Positions 21,290 to 31,720 of a stretch of 64,000 nucleotides of DNA are shown here, piece after piece. The position numbers were made by a program, and so were the translations under genes. This DNA comes from Ursus arctos (lineage: Eukaryota; Chordata; Mammalia; Carnivora; Ursidae): the NCBI RefSeq assembly GCF_023065955.2, contig NW_026622875.1, positions 12,875,001 through 12,939,000 of the forward strand, written 5' to 3'. Numbering within the stretch: the first letter of the stretch is position 1; every line of letters begins with the position of its first letter. The notes under the pieces are model-generated. The model was not told where the DNA came from and did no database searches. It saw only the letters and a program-made list of their open reading frames with translations.

Positions 21290-22060
21290 TTTTGTACCTT
21301 ATGTCTTGACCTCTGTCCTGAACTCCAGACTTACATACCTAACTGCTCACTAAATACCTATTTAAATGTCTGATAAGAAACTCAAATATAACACATGAAA
21401 AAACAACCACTTAATTTCTAGCTCCTCAACAAAATCCTTCCCCTTTGTTTCCCATCTCAGGTACAACAAAACAAAACATCTTACAAATGACAAATGCTTG
21501 GGCCAAATCTAGTCTTCATTTTTATTCCCTGTCTCTTACAAACTATATCCAATCTGTCAGAAAACTTGTTTGGTCAAATATATCCAGAAAGGGACAACTT
21601 TTGAGAAATATCCAGAACAGTACCACAAAATTACCTTCATCCAACCTACCTCTTTCTCTCGCCTGATTATTGTGGTGGTCTCCTTGACGGTCTCCCTGTT
21701 TTCATCTTTGCCCCTAAGTCTATAGTCTGCAAAGCAGCCTGAATGACCCTTTTATTTATTTATTTTTTTAAGATTTTTTATTTATTTATTTGACAGACAG
21801 AGACAGCCAGCGAGAGAGGGAACACAAGCAGGGGAAGTGGGAGAGGAAGAAGCAGGCTCCCAGCAGACCAGGGAGCCTGATGTGAGGCTCGATCCCAGGA
21901 CCCTGGGATCACGCCCTGAACCGAAGGCAGACGCTTAACGACTGCGCCACCCAGGTGCCCCATCCGAATGACCCTTTTAAAACACATCAATCATGCCATT
22001 CTACTGAACAAAACTTTACAATAGCTGCCAAACATTGTGAAGAGTCTGAGATCTGATTTT
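21290..22060 (+). mobile_element. L2 LINE, first part, interrupted by a SINE
   Basis: Sense L2 reading through the end of its ORF: TCCTGAACTCCAGACTTACATAC, CGCCTGATTATTGTGGTGGTCTCC, GTCTATAGTCTGCAAAGCAGCC, GAATGACCCTTTTAAAACACATC, ATCATGCCATTC. In L2 these read 'ctcgcctggactattgcaatagcctcc' and 'agcagccagagtgatcctgttaaaac'. A SINE sits at 21755-21961, and L2 resumes at about 22518. Confidence 0.82.
21755..21961 (-). mobile_element. Carnivore SINE (SINEC, younger type), antisense
   Basis: Antisense SINE with GACAGCCAGCGAGAGAGGGAAC, ACGCCCTGAACCGAAGG and CCACCCAGGTGCCCC. A perfect 14-bp target-site duplication, GAATGACCCTTTTA, at 21741-21754 and 21966-21979 belongs to the interrupted L2. Confidence 0.95.
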
Positions 22061-22106
22061 ACCCTACTTACAAGTTAACAAATTAGCCTATTACTGTTTC
22101 AATGGA

Positions 22107-22504
22107 TGCAGGCAAAAGGTGCAAGATGCCTGGGTCAAAAATAAAGATTTTATTATCGTAGCCTGGCAAGTACAATAAGCATCAGCATATCTGTATCAGT
22201 TCCTCATCCCCCCCAGATTCCACGAGGGCAGTACAATGTGCCTAAATGATCACGTCTATAAGCAATGGCTTGCATTGCAGGAGAGGAGCACTGGGCTCAA
22301 GAAAGCCACCATTTTATAGCAAGCACTAAGCAAGACTGCTCTTTGTCCTGGAGGAAGCTAGCACTTCATCCCTCAAAGTTCCTTATTAGAAACAGGGCCC
22401 TGAAAAGTGGCCTGGGTTAAGAGTGCTCAGGGCCTTCCATTCTTGGCATACTTAGCAAGACATACAAGAGTACAAGAGCTCCATAGAAGTAGTTTCTCCC
22501 AACA
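22107..22504 (-). mobile_element. LTR, ERVL-like, antisense, inserted in L2
   Basis: On the minus strand this opens TGTTGGGAGAAACTAC. It ends with AATAAAATCTTTATTTTTGAC then CATCTTGCACCTTTTGCC, an LTR-like poly(A) and U5 arrangement reminiscent of ERVL LTRs (MLT2 group). It separates two recognisable L2 segments. No clear target-site duplication was found, so the boundaries come from TG...CA ends only. Confidence 0.5.
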
Positions 22505-22517
22505 ATAGTGTCCTATG

Positions 22518-22926
22518 TTAATCAGAACAAAAGGCAAGGTCTTTGTAATGATTTACAAGTTCCTGCACTACCTGCTTTCCTCCTCCCCATGTCCTCTGTC
22601 TTTCCATGCTGCTATCACTGTGCTCATCACTTGCTCCACCCTTAACCATGCCAGCTTCCACGTAGGTCCTCACATATGCCAGGCACTATCCCAGTCAGGA
22701 CTCTTGGACCTACTGTTCTTCTGCCTTCCCCCAGATATTTTTAGGAGCTGATAAAATGTCACCTTCTCAGTGAGGCCTTTCCTGACTACCATATTTAAAA
22801 CTCCTACCTCCAAACCTCCTAGCACTCCACTTCCCCCTGCCCAGATTTATTTTTTTAATTTGCACGTATCACCATCAGACATATTATGAGATATTACATA
22901 TAATCTAGATAGATGTATGTACAAAA

Positions 22927-22957
<31 letters not shown>

Positions 22958-23095
22958 GTATGTGTGTATTTTATTCTAATCTGTCCTCCAAAAGGGGATG
23001 AACTTTATTTTTTTCTTCCCTGCTGGATCCCAGGAGTCTAAAACCAGTGCTACAGCTCAGAGTAGGTGTTCAATAAATATTGGCTGAATAAAATA
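22518..23095 (+). mobile_element. L2 LINE, second part to 3' end
   Basis: CTTTGTAATGATTTACAAGTTCC, CTTTCCATGCTGCTATC, TGTCACCTTCTCAGTGAGGCC, TTCCTGACTACCATATTTAAAA, and the terminal AGTAGGTGTTCAATAAATATTGG reproduce the L2 C-terminus and 3' UTR in order. A (TA)n microsatellite interrupts it at 22932-22957. Confidence 0.88.
22932..22957. repeat. (TA)n microsatellite
   Basis: About 13 TA units with adjacent TATG/TGTG remnants inside the L2 3' UTR. Confidence 0.97.
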
Positions 23096-23261
23096 ATGCT
23101 TTTGTCTATTTTTCAAAAATTTTAAAAATAATTACCTTTATAATCAGAAAAAAAATGTTACTATTTATATACAAGAATTTTCTAAGTATAGCAAGAAATT
23201 TATGCACCCAAACAATCGGTCAGACTCCAGCCATATCACTGGCTCAGTTAAGAATAGCTAG

Positions 23262-23450
23262 TAATAGTTGACTTCACCAAGCATGTACCATATGTTAGCA
23301 CTTTATAAATTAGCTCATATAATTTTCACAAAACCCTGGTAAGGAATCATCCCCATTTTACCTGTGAGAAAACTGAGGCTTAGTTAAATAACTTGTCTAA
23401 GATCATAGAGCTTATAAGCAGTGGAATTGAATTATGGACCTGGGCAGATG
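23262..23450 (-). repeat. MIR SINE, antisense
   Basis: TTAGCTCATATAATTTTCACAAAACC, CCCATTTTACCTGTGAGAAAAC, GAGGCTTAGTTAAATAACTTGTC and GGAATTGAATTATGGACCTGGGC follow the reversed MIR sequence in order. Confidence 0.9.
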
Positions 23451-24300
23451 TGGGTAAGGAGGGCCTCTGGTTGGCCATGCCTTCCTCAAAGTTGTCTAAA
23501 CTCCCCTCAAGTGCCTGTGACCAATCAGGTCCTGCAATACTGTCTGGGCAAAAATGCCCTGAGCCAAGATGAAGAACAGTGTGGGTCCTGAACGCTATTT
23601 CTTCTCTTCTGAATGCTCTCCAACTCTCTATCCTGCATTGGGGTCAACTAGGTCCTGAGAAGCTTCAGAACTCACCTTTATGTGTTCTAGGAGAATGTCC
23701 CAGACATAGGTTCCAGGACAATGGCCTGACAAGTAGGTCACTTATACAGACTAGCACAGCGTTTCTTTCTTGGGATCTTATTAGAGCAGGCCACAAAAAA
23801 TGGCAGACTTAGGTGACTCTTACCTCACTCACAGGCCAAGTCCCAGCCGCAGGGCCACTGAGGTCCACTGCCAACACTTGGCCTTGAGCCACATAAGTAA
23901 GCTCTTGGATCATCTCTTGCCTGTCTATATTTCAACCACAGTGCCACTTACTGTTTATAGCATCTGAGGATGATGGAGGCAGTGATCATTTACCCTGTGT
24001 GTCTGCAAACAGGCACTCAGAACAGTCCCACGACTCTTCCCTCACTTTCTATGCCCTGCATCGAGCTTTGGGTGGTTCCAGATACTGTGGACCCTTGACG
24101 CCCATGGGCCTCTGCATCACTATCCTTGCTGGCCTCAGATTGGCGTGGGGTTGGTGATCTCTCCTGGGTCACTTTTCATCCATGACAAATAAAGAATGGA
24201 CCTTTCTTGTACAAATGGGACTGCCCTTTTGCCTTGCCCTTGGGACACATCTCTCCTCCCTAGTATTGGCGACATGTGGAAGGCACAGGTGCAATCCTCA
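23451..24300. other. Unassigned, possibly an unrecognised LTR
   Basis: No repeat family recognised. The stretch is less AT-rich than its surroundings and has an AATAAA at about 24188-24193 followed by a CT-rich segment, a layout seen in LTRs. An open frame at 24196-24489 (97 codons) begins just after it and has no recognisable domain. I cannot decide between an old LTR and unique DNA. Confidence 0.35.
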
Positions 24301-25139
24301 TTAAAAGGGAGCATACTCTCAGAATGCAGTCACTGCAACCTGACAAGTTACAGAGAAGACATGATTAGATGTGTATTTGTACTCATCACAGATATGTATG
24401 TGGCACTGAATGTGCAGAGTAACAATGTAGGAGTCACTGGAAGCCAGTACTTATGGAAGTCACAATGGATGACGCAGCATCATGAGTAATGATGAAAGCA
24501 GTAATGATGAAACTGCCCATGATGAAATGGTATTAGAGAATTACGATGGCAAGACGTTCTCCCCTGTTTCAGTACAAACAGGTCCCAAAAAGCCATGGCC
24601 TTGTGAGTCTCTAGCTCTCTCTCTCATGGTGAGAGAATAAACATAAAGAGAGGGTTCTCGGAATTGAGCAAGCAGAGATGGTGTCCAAGCGCAGTAAAAA
24701 ACCTTCCAGGACCAATCTTTTATTTAATGACCAAATAAAACATCAGTGCAATCTAGCCACCCTCCTCCTTGTCATTGGTCACCCTTAATATATTTGCGGA
24801 AAAAGATGTTTTTATCTTTATACACTGCAGATGTTTTTCTGTTGAGATATCCACAACATTAAATAGTGTGATTGCTGTTATATTTGTTATATTCCACTAT
24901 ATACCTTCCTCTGTAAATGCCCCTCCCAGCCTCAAATAATCAGCAGCTTATCTCCTGATAGTTAGATCCCTGCTGACCAACAGCTGGCAGTTCTTTTCCA
25001 AATTATCTTCATTTTCCTTTTCCTATTTTTACACTGGTTAGCAACCTTCTCTTTTTCACTTTCTCCTTCTGCAAATGAGAAGCTAAATCAGAAGCAGCAG
25101 TGTCAGTACTTTCCAACTGCCCTAACAGTGTAATCTTCT
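24301..25139. other. Unassigned sequence
   Basis: Nothing recognised. Three spaced ATGATGAAA words occur at 24488-24530 (at 14-16 base steps). Confidence 0.4.
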
Positions 25140-25295
25140 GACTACTTTAATCAAAATCACTAGACAGTGTTTAAAAATACAGGTTCCTAGGCCCCAGCCC
25201 GATCTACTGAATCAGCCCCTTTGGGTATGCCTCAAGTCACGCACCTTTAATGAACTCAGGCTATTCTTTTGCACGCTAAAGCTTGGGACCACCAA
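25140..25295 (+). mobile_element. MER5-like hAT-Charlie fragment
   Basis: AAAATCACTAGACAGTG, AGGTTCCTAGGCCCCAGCCC, GATCTACTGAATCAGCCCC, and GCACGCTAAAGCTTGGGACCACC at the right end match a diverged MER5 copy. Confidence 0.75.
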
Positions 25296-25499
25296 CTTAA
25301 CCTCGAGCCAAAGGCAAAACAATAGCCCCAACCCCACCCCAGTGATATCAAATTTATGATATGTAGAGTCAAGTACAAAAGCCACCACAACCATCCAATG
25401 CTGCTCCAGCTGGTGACAAAGTCAACTGCCAAATACAATTGTGCTAAACACATTTGTTTGCCTTTGCTATGTTGTTACAACATGAAGTCTGTGCATATG

Positions 25500-25725
25500 C
25501 TGCCCTGAAGCCCAGAATGTCTTATCCACTAATGTCTCCGTCCTTCTTAAGCAGACTCCTCAGGAAAGCCTGTCCTGGCTCCTCCTGCCTTTCCCTTCAG
25601 AGGCCCAGTCTCCTTTTTGAGACTGTCTTCTCCAAACTATGAAGTTCCTCAGAGCTTTCTCTCTCCAACAACTTATTACCACACTGGGTCCACAGTAAGT
25701 ACTCAATAAGTATTTGTTGCATCAA
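25500..25725 (+). repeat. L2-like LINE 3' fragment
   Basis: Pyrimidine-rich text followed by the terminus ACAGTAAGTACTCAATAAGTATTTG, as at the end of L2/MIR elements. Upstream similarity is weak. Confidence 0.45.
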
Positions 25726-25729
25726 CAAC

Positions 25730-27284
25730 CACAAACTGGGAAGCGCAAGCCTGAGTGATTTTGCCAAGTTTAAATGAAGCACTTTAAATCATCTAAATGC
25801 TGCTTCAGAACGAAAAATGTTGTGTGAAATCGACCTCCAAATGTTATTAACCTCTTTCTGGAAAACATTTGCTGCGTACAAAGTCAAAAGAACTTAAATG
25901 CGGGTCAGAAATTCCTTCGTAACATTGACAATGTGGAGATGGCAAAATGTTACATTATTAACAAGATTGAAAATTCTGGATGGTAGGTAGTGTTTGGTCT
26001 TCTGAGAACCCAAAGTAGCCATGTGTGGCATTCAAACTTAACATCTGCTCTTTTAACCTGGTTTGTTGTGCTGTTTGTGAAACATTCCAGTTTATTCCTT
26101 CAAAGTAGTAGGTATAGGATCTCCGAGTTGAGAGTATTTTAGGAGAGGCCATAGAAGGGTGGCTGTCTGTGAAAATTGGATGACTGATATGGGGACAGCT
26201 GAATGACAGGGGTCACCACAGGTAGGTGAAGAGAACAATTTGGTCCTTCTGGGACTTTTTCTAATGCTGACCTTTCTTCTCCTGGGCTGAGAACTCCTGG
26301 GATTACTTCCTCTTCCCCCTTCCCAGTGGGCTCACTCCCGACACCCCATTCTCTACCCAAGTCCCATGACAGCAGACTCTTTCAAAGAGAATTTTGGTCT
26401 TAGGTATCCCCCAAAATGCACATATTTTAGGAATGTTTTGTTTAAATAACTGCTGAGGAAAAAATTAAAAACAAAACAAAACAAAAACAAATCAGAAGAA
26501 ACACCAAAACCTTAAAACACCTGGAAATTTCCCCTTGTGAAACTAAGGCTTGCAGAATTTTCTTCCAAATTATATACGTCCTTCAGAGAAGTTCAAGCTC
26601 TCATCTTCCAAGATGAAGGCAAACTTTGATGGGAGGCCTGATACTGCCCCAAAAATTTCTTCAACCAGCTCTTTCATACCCCACATTCCACAGTTAGATG
26701 TTCACTCACTGGTTTAAACACTTGTAGGCTTTTTTATTTAAAAATCTCTAATAGTGTTTATGTATCACAATGTAACAACAATACCTCAGAGTGAAGATAT
26801 CGGTCAGATCTATTTCTGAGACCATGATGTTTGGGGCTATCTGGGCTGCCTGGGGTGAGGGAATTAAGAGAAATCTTCAGGCCTGTTTCATTTACCCTGG
26901 AATTTCCCCCGTCCAGTCCTACTCAGAGTTTGTACAAAAAGCACAGCTTTTCGCCACATGTTCTTTGATTCCCTTTGCTAGCAACAGCCCCCATATATCA
27001 AAATGCTTTTGGTATTTTGGTAACTTTAAGATGTTACTGCACTTTAAAAATATTTTTTAGTCACTGCAGTTCATGAGTCCAAGTTCAGACCAGAGATCTA
27101 AAGTCATGCTGGGCATCTCAGTGAATCCAGAAGAAAATTGACAAAAGCAATAAAAATGGGAGAAAGGAAAAGGTAAAGACAACTCACTGGTGACAATTGA
27201 GCTTTTCCTGTCACAGTCTGTACAAAAGTACACATTTTCCCACAGAAATAAATTCGACTAACCATTATGTATCCACAGGCAGGG
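25730..27284. other. Unassigned sequence
   Basis: Nothing recognised apart from an A-rich (CAAAA)n-like stretch at 26458-26495. Confidence 0.4.
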
Positions 27285-27287
27285 ATG

Positions 27288-28160
27288 TCTTCCAATGAAG
27301 ACATACAAATGGCTAACAGACACATGAAAAAATGTTCAAAATCATTAGCCATCAGGGAAATTCAAATCAAAACCACACTGAGATACCACCTTATGCCAGT
27401 TAGAATGGCAAAAATTGACAAGGCAAGAAACAACAATTGCTGGAGAGGATGTGGAGAAAGGGGATGCCTCCTACATTGTTGGTGGGATGCAAGTTGGTAT
27501 AGCCACTCTGGAAAACAGTGTGGAGGTCCCTTAAAAAGTTAAAAATTGAGCTACCCTATGATCCAGCCATTGCACTACTGGGTATTTACCCCAAAGATAC
27601 AGACATAGTGAGAGAAGGGCCATATGCACCCCAATGTTCATAGCAGCATTGGCCACAATAGCTAAATCGTGGAAGGAGCCAAGATGCCCTTCAACAGATG
27701 ACTGGATTAAGAAGATGTGGTCCATATATACAATGGAATATTACTCAGCTATCAAAAAGAACGAGTTCTCAACATTTGCTGCAACATGGACGGCACTGGA
27801 AGAGATAATGCTAAGTGAAATAAGTCAAGCAGAGAAAGACAATTATCATATGATTTCTCTCATCTATGGAACATAAGAACTAGGAAGATTGGTAGGAGAA
27901 GAAAGGGATAAAGAAGGGGGGTAATCAGAAGGGGGAATGAAGCATGAGAGACTATGGACTCTGAGAAACAAACTGAGGGCTTCAGAGGGGAGGGGGTGGG
28001 GGAATGGGATAGGCTGGTGATGGGTAGTAAGGACGGCACGTATTGCATGGTGCACTGGGTGTTATACGCAACTAATGAATCATCGAACTTTACATCAAAA
28101 ACCAGGGATGTATTGTATGGTGAATAACATAATATAATAAACAAATATTATTATAAAAAA
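27288..28160 (+). mobile_element. Young carnivore LINE-1, 5'-truncated 3' end
   Basis: Little-diverged LINE-1 covering the ORF2 C-terminus, the G-rich 3' UTR (GGGAGGGGGTGGGGGAATGGG) and an AATAATATAATAAAC...ATAAAAAAG tail. An intact piece at 27634-27876 encodes the ORF2 C-terminal end (MFIAALATIAKSWKEPRCPS through SLIYGT). ORF2 is nevertheless broken: the frame shifts near 27485 (GGTGGGATGC), an in-frame TAG falls at 27500-27502, and a second shift lies near 27610. Severe 5' truncation is the usual outcome of incomplete reverse transcription. No target-site duplication was found. Confidence 0.95.
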
Positions 28161-28220
28161 GAATTTAGTTAGGCTAATAAATAGTTGGGATATCTACCAT
28201 CTTTAAGATATTACAAATGA

Positions 28221-28417
28221 GGGGCACCTGGGTGGCACAGCGGTTAAGCGTCTGCCTTCGGCTCAGGGCATGATCCCGGCGTTATGGGATCGAGCCCCAC
28301 ATCAGGCTCTTCCACTATGAGCCTGCTTCTTCCTCTCCCACTCCCCCTGCTTGTGTTCCCTCTCTCATTGGCTGTCTCTATCTCTGTCGAATAAATAAAT
28401 AAAATCTTTAAAAAAAA
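28221..28417 (+). mobile_element. Young ursid-type SINE (SINEC1_AMe-like)
   Basis: A complete copy: GGGGCACCTGGGTGGCACAG head, Pol III box A at 28233-28243 (TGGCACAGCGG), box B at 28287-28297 (GGATCGAGCCC), the GGCTGTCTCTATCTCTGTC segment and an AATAAATAAATAAAATC-A tail. A perfect 16-bp target-site duplication, AAGATATTACAAATGA, lies at 28205-28220 and 28418-28433. Perfect flanks and little divergence suggest a recent insertion. Confidence 0.97.
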
Positions 28418-28433
28418 AAGATATTACAAATGA

Positions 28434-28974
28434 AAGATATAGGAACTTATGGTCTAGTGAGGAATTTACAGTCTTGAAGGAAATGATAGCCCATCGAGAG
28501 AGGAAGACACAGCAGTGTGGTGGTGTTACCAAAGAGGAACAAAGTACGTAGGGCAGCGAGGAGGGAGGTATGATTTCGGTCTAAAGGAGGAAGGGAAGTT
28601 CTCATAAAGGAGGGAGATGATGACTAACTGAAATAACCACTGTTTCGAAGACCGCTGCTTTGCATTATCATCCTAAAAAAAATATCTATGAACTAGATTC
28701 TTCTCTACACAGAAGTTTTAACAAGTCATTGAATGACAAGAAAGGAAATTAGTCAAGTTTCCAAATGAAGACTAATTTATTTTTACTATGTCCTGACATC
28801 TGTTAATAACAGATAGCATTTCTCTGAAAGGCAGTATTCAAGTTCAATGTCATGCAAAGGGTGAGTCTGAAGTTAATATACAAGGAAACACTGTATACAT
28901 ATACAGCAGCGGCATCTTTGAAAAGACTGTCCCAACGTCAAATCAAGAGCCAAAGCTCAGACAGGAAGCTCCAT
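28434..28974. other. Unassigned sequence
   Basis: Nothing recognised. Confidence 0.4.
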
Positions 28975-29110
28975 GTCCTGGAAAGGGCATAGATAGACTT
29001 TGCCAATCAAGAGACCAGAGTTCAAGTCCTGGCTCTGCCACTTGTTAGTCCTATGACCTTTGATTCAGGCACTTTATCTTTTTCTCAATGTTTTTAGTTT
29101 TTTCCTCCTA
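28975..29110 (+). repeat. MIR SINE
   Basis: CAGAGTTCAAGTCCTGGCTC, TGCCACTTGTTAGTCCTATGACC and the following CACTTTATCTTTTTCTCAATG correspond to the sense MIR head ('gttcgaatcccggctctgccacttactagctgtgtgacc'). Confidence 0.85.
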
Positions 29111-29809
29111 ATAGAGAAGTGCACACACCTAAATACGTAAATACAGTTTCTGAAAAAAAAAAAATTACTGTTGAGTCACATATAATTTTGTTAATTTCTT
29201 TTATTATAAAATCAAACTCCCACCCCCCTACGTTATTTAAGCTGCAATTATATGCATAGATTAGCTTGTAATCCTACTCAATGAAATTTTTACTAATAAA
29301 CTTCTCACATAATTCATGGAGCAGTAAAGAACGTTAGCACACTACACTTAGAAATGAAGAGACAGACGGAAGGAATCAGTGCTCGGTCTAAAAGTTGGAG
29401 GAGAAAAGAGAAGGTATGGGAGGCCCTAAAAGGAGCAGTAGGAAAAGCTTTTCATAGGTCCTGGAAGGGTATTTTAAAGCCATTTTTCCTAGAGACTCCT
29501 AGGTGTACCTGACACATAGTGTCTTCAGGTTGCCCTCTGTGTGCAAGGGGTCTTGATTTGTGCCCTGAATTTGTCTCTTCAAGGGCTTTCACATGTATGA
29601 TCACAGCTCTCATAACATCACAGGAACCTGGGCAGTGATCCTCACACCCCACAAAGCATTCCACACACAAACTATGCCCAACCCAGGCTGGGTTTCCCCT
29701 GCACCCAGCTACCTAACGGCAGAACCCAGTTCTAACTCAGATTTCGTAATTCCAATCACTGGGCACTCTAACGTCAAGCTTCTGGAGTTCCCCTCCTTAT
29801 CTTTCTTAA
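29111..29809. other. Unassigned sequence
   Basis: Nothing recognised. A 113-codon open frame at 29593-29934 starts here and runs into a MIR; it is judged to be chance. Confidence 0.4.
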
Positions 29810-30010
29810 TAATGACAATATCACCCACTTTGTCCTGGACAAAATGCCAAGTGCTTTCTCTACACTCCCTCGAATACCTAGAACCTCACTACAAGTTAAG
29901 AAAGAGTGTGCTCACTTTACAAATGAGGAAATGACAAGGCTCAGAGAGATTAAGCCATTTGCCCTAATCAGTGAACACCAGAGCCGAGATGCAAATCCAG
30001 GCACACGGGT
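29810..30010 (-). repeat. MIR SINE, antisense
   Basis: ACTTTACAAATGAGGAAATGAC, AAGGCTCAGAGAGATTAAGCC and GAGATGCAAATCCAGGC reproduce the reversed MIR core. The 119-codon open frame at 29844-30203 runs through this MIR and the next L2 fragment, so it is not a gene. Confidence 0.85.
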
Positions 30011-30119
30011 ACACTCTTCAATGCACATCTCAAACACCTTTTCCAAACTAATGTCACTGTCTTGTTCTCCACTGAAACTCCACAGCTTTCAGTCTCTTAC
30101 TTTAAATAAAGCATCCAAA

Positions 30120-30212
30120 CACCCTCTCTTCTCTACCCACCGTTCCACTGTAAGGTCCTTCAGGACAGGGGTTGACTTACTCTGTATTTCTTACCATGCC
30201 TAGCAATGCAAG
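30120..30212 (+). repeat. L2-like LINE 3' fragment
   Basis: TAAGGTCCTTCAGGACAGGG, TCTGTATTTCTTACCATGCC and TAGCAATGCA match the L2 terminus, which a SINE interrupts at 30220. Confidence 0.6.
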
Positions 30213-30219
30213 AGCTCAG

Positions 30220-30408
30220 GCATAATTTTTAAAGATTTTATTTATTTGACAGAGAGAGAGAGCATGAGCAGGGGCAGGGAGGGGGAGAAGAAGAGGGAGA
30301 AGCAGGCTCCCTGCTGATCAGGGAGCCCAATTTTGATTCGGGGCTTGATTCAGATCATGACCTGAGCCGAAGGCAGACGGTTAACTGATTGAGTCACCCA
30401 GGTGCCCC
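30220..30408 (-). mobile_element. Carnivore SINE (SINEC), antisense
   Basis: TTTTTAAAGATTTTATTTATTTG, GACAGAGAGAGAGAGC, ATCATGACCTGAGCCGAAGG and CACCCAGGTGCCCC. AGCTCAG at 30213-30219 and 30409-30415 is the recognisable core of the target-site duplication. Confidence 0.94.
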
Positions 30409-30415
30409 AGCTCAG

Positions 30416-31409
30416 AAATATATTTAGTTATTAGCACCATCCTTCAAAAAGCTATCCCAAAGAAACCCAGGCCAGACCTTTGGGACTCCAGCACTTCACT
30501 CCTGTTGAAAACTGATAACTGATAGGATGCATTCAAATTAGTTGGATGTTCAGACTTCCGTAGGAAGCAAATAGGTAGCTTCCTGTTTATGGCCTCAATC
30601 TTCGTCAGATCAGTTTGGTCTCTTCTGTAGCTCTGAGGGAAATACTGGCTGGGACAGATCGCTCTCTGGACTTAGTATTCACGTACTTTTCTTCCAAATG
30701 TTCCATTAATGTCCATAGGTGTCTGTTTTTCCTGGTAGCTTGGAGGAGGAATACATAAAGCTGCAGAGTTGGCAAAAGTTTATCATCTGAACATCTTTTT
30801 TCGAGGGGAGGAAATACGCTCAGGCTAACATCTAGTACCCTCTATCATAAAGTTTCAAATGAGAAGTTTCAAAACGTCAATGAACATTTTTATTGTTTCC
30901 TGAATAATGCCGCAGAGCTTATTCCTTGTTGGTCAGATGTCATTGAGGATAGATATACAGATTTGTCTCAAATGCTTAATAATCCTCAGGCAGCAGAAAT
31001 TCAGAATTATCTCTTTTGATGGGCTAACATTTGGGCTGTGATTCACTGTCTCAGACAAGCAGACCATCAAGATGAACTTCTAATCTAGAGTCAATGAAGA
31101 CGAGTCTGAAAAATCTGGAGAAGCATTTAGCACCGCTGTTCCCTAAATCTCATAATGTGCCTGATTCCTCCCTCTGGAAATATTAACAGGCGAAAATTCC
31201 ATCCATGGTTGTCCACGTCTGCCTCAGGGCCAGGATATAAGCTCCCATTGGACAATTCCCTTGGAGAGAAGGAAACTAATTTCAAATGGTTTGGTAATCA
31301 CCTCAAAAGCGTATCTGTCAAAGTGAATCAGGCTGAAGGTTTAGAGAAATCTCTGTGTTGTTACTGCTTTGTTCAAATGAGCAGAACCCTCCTCCCTCAG
31401 AATTCTGAC
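30416..31409. other. Unassigned sequence
   Basis: Nothing recognised. A 96-codon open frame at 31155-31445 shows no recognisable domain. Confidence 0.4.
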
Positions 31410-31720
31410 AGGCTGGCTGCTTCATGTCCTTCAAGCCCTTCTTAGGAGTCACCTTCCCAATGAGGCCTTTCCCCCACCCTATTGAAAGCCGTAATTCTCC
31501 TTTCAACCGCCATCAGTCTTCCTTCCCTAATTTGCTTTCCTCCAAAACACTTACTACTGGCCAGCAAACTATATATTTGTATCTTCTCTCACTCCCTCAA
31601 TCAAAACACAAGTTTCAGGAGGGCAGGATTTTTTTTCCCCGCTCTATCCCCAGGCCTAAAAGAGTGTTTGGCAGATAAAGGTACTCAGATATAGTTATTG
31701 AATAAATGAGTTAATGAGTA
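31410..31720 (+). mobile_element. L2 LINE, 3' end
   Basis: GTCACCTTCCCAATGAGGCC, a CACTTACTACTGG segment, TTCAGGAGGGCAGGATTTTTTT, TCTATCCCCAGGCCTAAAAG and TATTGAATAAATGAGTTAATGAG reproduce the L2 C-terminus and 3' UTR in order. Confidence 0.85.

Noticed and set aside
24488..24530. Three spaced ATGATGAAA words
   Set aside because: Unequal spacing and too few units to claim a regulatory array; could be chance.
29593..30203. Overlapping open frames of 113 and 119 codons
   Set aside because: They run through an antisense MIR and an L2 tail; no recognisable protein feature.
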